Source: an uncultured Oscillospiraceae bacterium (GTDB lineage Bacteria > Bacillota > Clostridia > Oscillospirales > Oscillospiraceae). Taken from it: 5,083 nucleotides of DNA. The stretch is from positions 1-5,083 of the forward strand of contig CANQKJ010000159.1 in assembly GCA_947624465.1 (NCBI GenBank), read 5' to 3'. A program made the position numbers and the translations under genes. A model generated the notes under the pieces. It worked only from the letters and a program-made list of their open reading frames with translations, searched no databases and was not told where the DNA came from. Shown here in pieces: positions 4,137-5,083 of this stretch. How positions within the stretch are numbered: the first letter of the stretch is position 1; every line of letters starts with the position of its first letter.

Positions 4137-5083
4137 TTGTTGAGAAAGATCAGAGACACCGACTATCTGTATATCTCCGCCCGGGTCCGGGTGCTGGAGA
4201 ACCGGCTGCTCACCACCGAGCGGATGGAGCGGATGATCGACGCCAGGGACGCGGCCGAGGCCGCCAAGGTGCTGGCCGAGTGCGGCTACCCCGAGTTGGC
4301 GTCGGCCACCCCCTCCGCCCTGGAGGATATGCTGGCCCAGGCCCAGGCCGACGTGTTCGCCGACCTGGGAGAGGCGGTCAATCATCCGGCCCTGCTGGAT
4401 GTGTTCCGCTGCAAGTACGACTATCACAACGCCAAGGTGCTGGTGAAGGCCGGCGCTCTGGGGACCGAGCAGGACCGGCTCCTGCTGGGCGGCGGGCGGT
4501 ACGATCCCGCCGGTCTGGCGGAGGGCTATCGACGGGAGGACCTGTCCGCCTGTTCGGACATCTTTCAAAAGGGCGTGGCCCGCGCCCGGGAGGTGCTGGG
4601 CTCCACCGGCGACCCCCAGCAGGCCGACTTCGCCCTGGACCGGGCCTATTTTGAGGAGCTGACCGCCCTGGCGAAGCAGTCGGGCAGCGCCTTCCTGGAG
4701 GGCTACGCCAAAACCGCCGTCGACGAGGCCAATCTCCGGGCCGCCGTCCGGGCCGCCCGGCTGGACAAGGGCCCCCAGTTTTTGCGGCAGGTGCTGGTCC
4801 CCGGCGGCACCGTGGACCCGGAGGCCATTGCCGACGCCCCCGGCGGGCAGCTGGACCGGCTCTTTCAGGATACGGCTCTCGCCCGGGCCGCCCAGGCCGG
4901 CGCGGCGCTGGCCCATCCGGGCGGCGGGTCTCTCACCGACTTCGAGCGGGAGTGCGACGACGCGGTGATGGCCTATCTGGCCCGGGCCCGCAAGGTGCCC
5001 TTCGGCGTGGAGCCGGTCATCGGCTACCTGTACGCCCGTGAGGCGGAGGCCACCGCCATCCGCATCATCCTGGCCGGCCGCAT
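4137..5083 (+). CDS. ntpC: V-type ATPase subunit C (rotor-shaft linker), 3' end cut off
   Basis: The frame opens with tandem TTG codons (4137 and 4140) and runs off the window after 315 codons. Family members are about 320-340 residues, and the last visible residues (EAEATAIRIILAGR) match the segment just before the C-terminus, so few residues are missing. It belongs to the C/d (AC39) family, a funnel-shaped all-helical soluble protein that sits on the K ring and receives the central shaft. Diagnostic features are the opening RKIRDTDYLYISARVRVLE, the CKYDYHNAKVLVKAG motif near residue 95, and the ending YLYAREAEATAIRI. No membrane segments are present. The start is uncertain by one codon: TTG 4140 gives MRKIRDTDY and TTG 4137 gives MLRKIRDTDY, and both lie at usable distances from the ribosome binding site. 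No ATG precedes the conserved opening, so a TTG start is required. Genes for F, A, B and D should follow. Confidence 0.95.
   Translation, partial: MLRKIRDTDYLYISARVRVLENRLLTTERMERMIDARDAAEAAKVLAECGYPELASATPSALEDMLAQAQADVFADLGEAVNHPALLDVFRCKYDYHNAKVLVKAGALGTEQDRLLLGGGRYDPAGLAEGYRREDLSACSDIFQKGVARAREVLGSTGDPQQADFALDRAYFEELTALAKQSGSAFLEGYAKTAVDEANLRAAVRAARLDKGPQFLRQVLVPGGTVDPEAIADAPGGQLDRLFQDTALARAAQAGAALAHPGGGSLTDFERECDDAVMAYLARARKVPFGVEPVIGYLYAREAEATAIRIILAGR

Noticed and set aside
3516..4916. 466-codon minus-strand frame opposite ntpE and ntpC
   Set aside because: Same cause: a GC-driven shadow with Gly/Leu/Gln-rich composition, no recognisable domain, and well-supported genes on the + strand.

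Overview
The window comes from a GC-rich bacterium. A multi-subunit V-type (A/V-type) ATPase operon in the order stalk-I-K-E-C, Shine-Dalgarno sites on every gene, sigma70/sigmaA-like promoters with an extended -10, and GC-heavy third codon positions together suggest a high-GC Clostridia/Oscillospiraceae-type gut Firmicute (Flavonifractor/Oscillibacter-like). That placement is inferred from gene content and style, not from a database match.

Layout. Positions 1-73 hold the last codons of an unidentified + strand gene with a Pro/Glu-rich tail. Positions 91-245 are a self-contained tRNA unit: a strong extended -10 promoter, tRNA-Gly(GCC) with an encoded CCA end, and a hairpin terminator that begins right at the CCA. 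An 11-of-12 bp inverted repeat is superimposed on that promoter. Positions 246-489 contain no convincing gene but several inverted repeats. A second promoter (490-519) and a 5' leader with a hairpin (528-555) precede the operon.

Operon. From 588 to the window end the + strand is almost continuously coding: a peripheral-stalk subunit of the G/H type (588-899), the large membrane subunit NtpI (899-2878), the rotor proteolipid NtpK (2880-3368), the peripheral-stalk subunit NtpE (3406-4101), and the rotor-linker subunit NtpC (4137 to the end, cut off just before its expected C-terminus). The remaining catalytic and shaft genes (F, A, B, D) are expected just downstream but are not visible.

How they work together. 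NtpK forms the membrane rotor ring. NtpI supplies the static half-channels with its two essential arginines (R572, R624). NtpC couples the ring to the central shaft. NtpE pairs with the G/H-type subunit as the peripheral stalk that holds the A/B head still. NtpK carries the full set of residues that bind Na+ in the Enterococcus hirae enzyme, so a Na+-coupled pump is plausible. I see no previously undescribed system here. The items most worth a second look are the inverted repeat on the tRNA promoter, the hairpin that could mask the ntpC ribosome binding site, and the structured intergenic segment.
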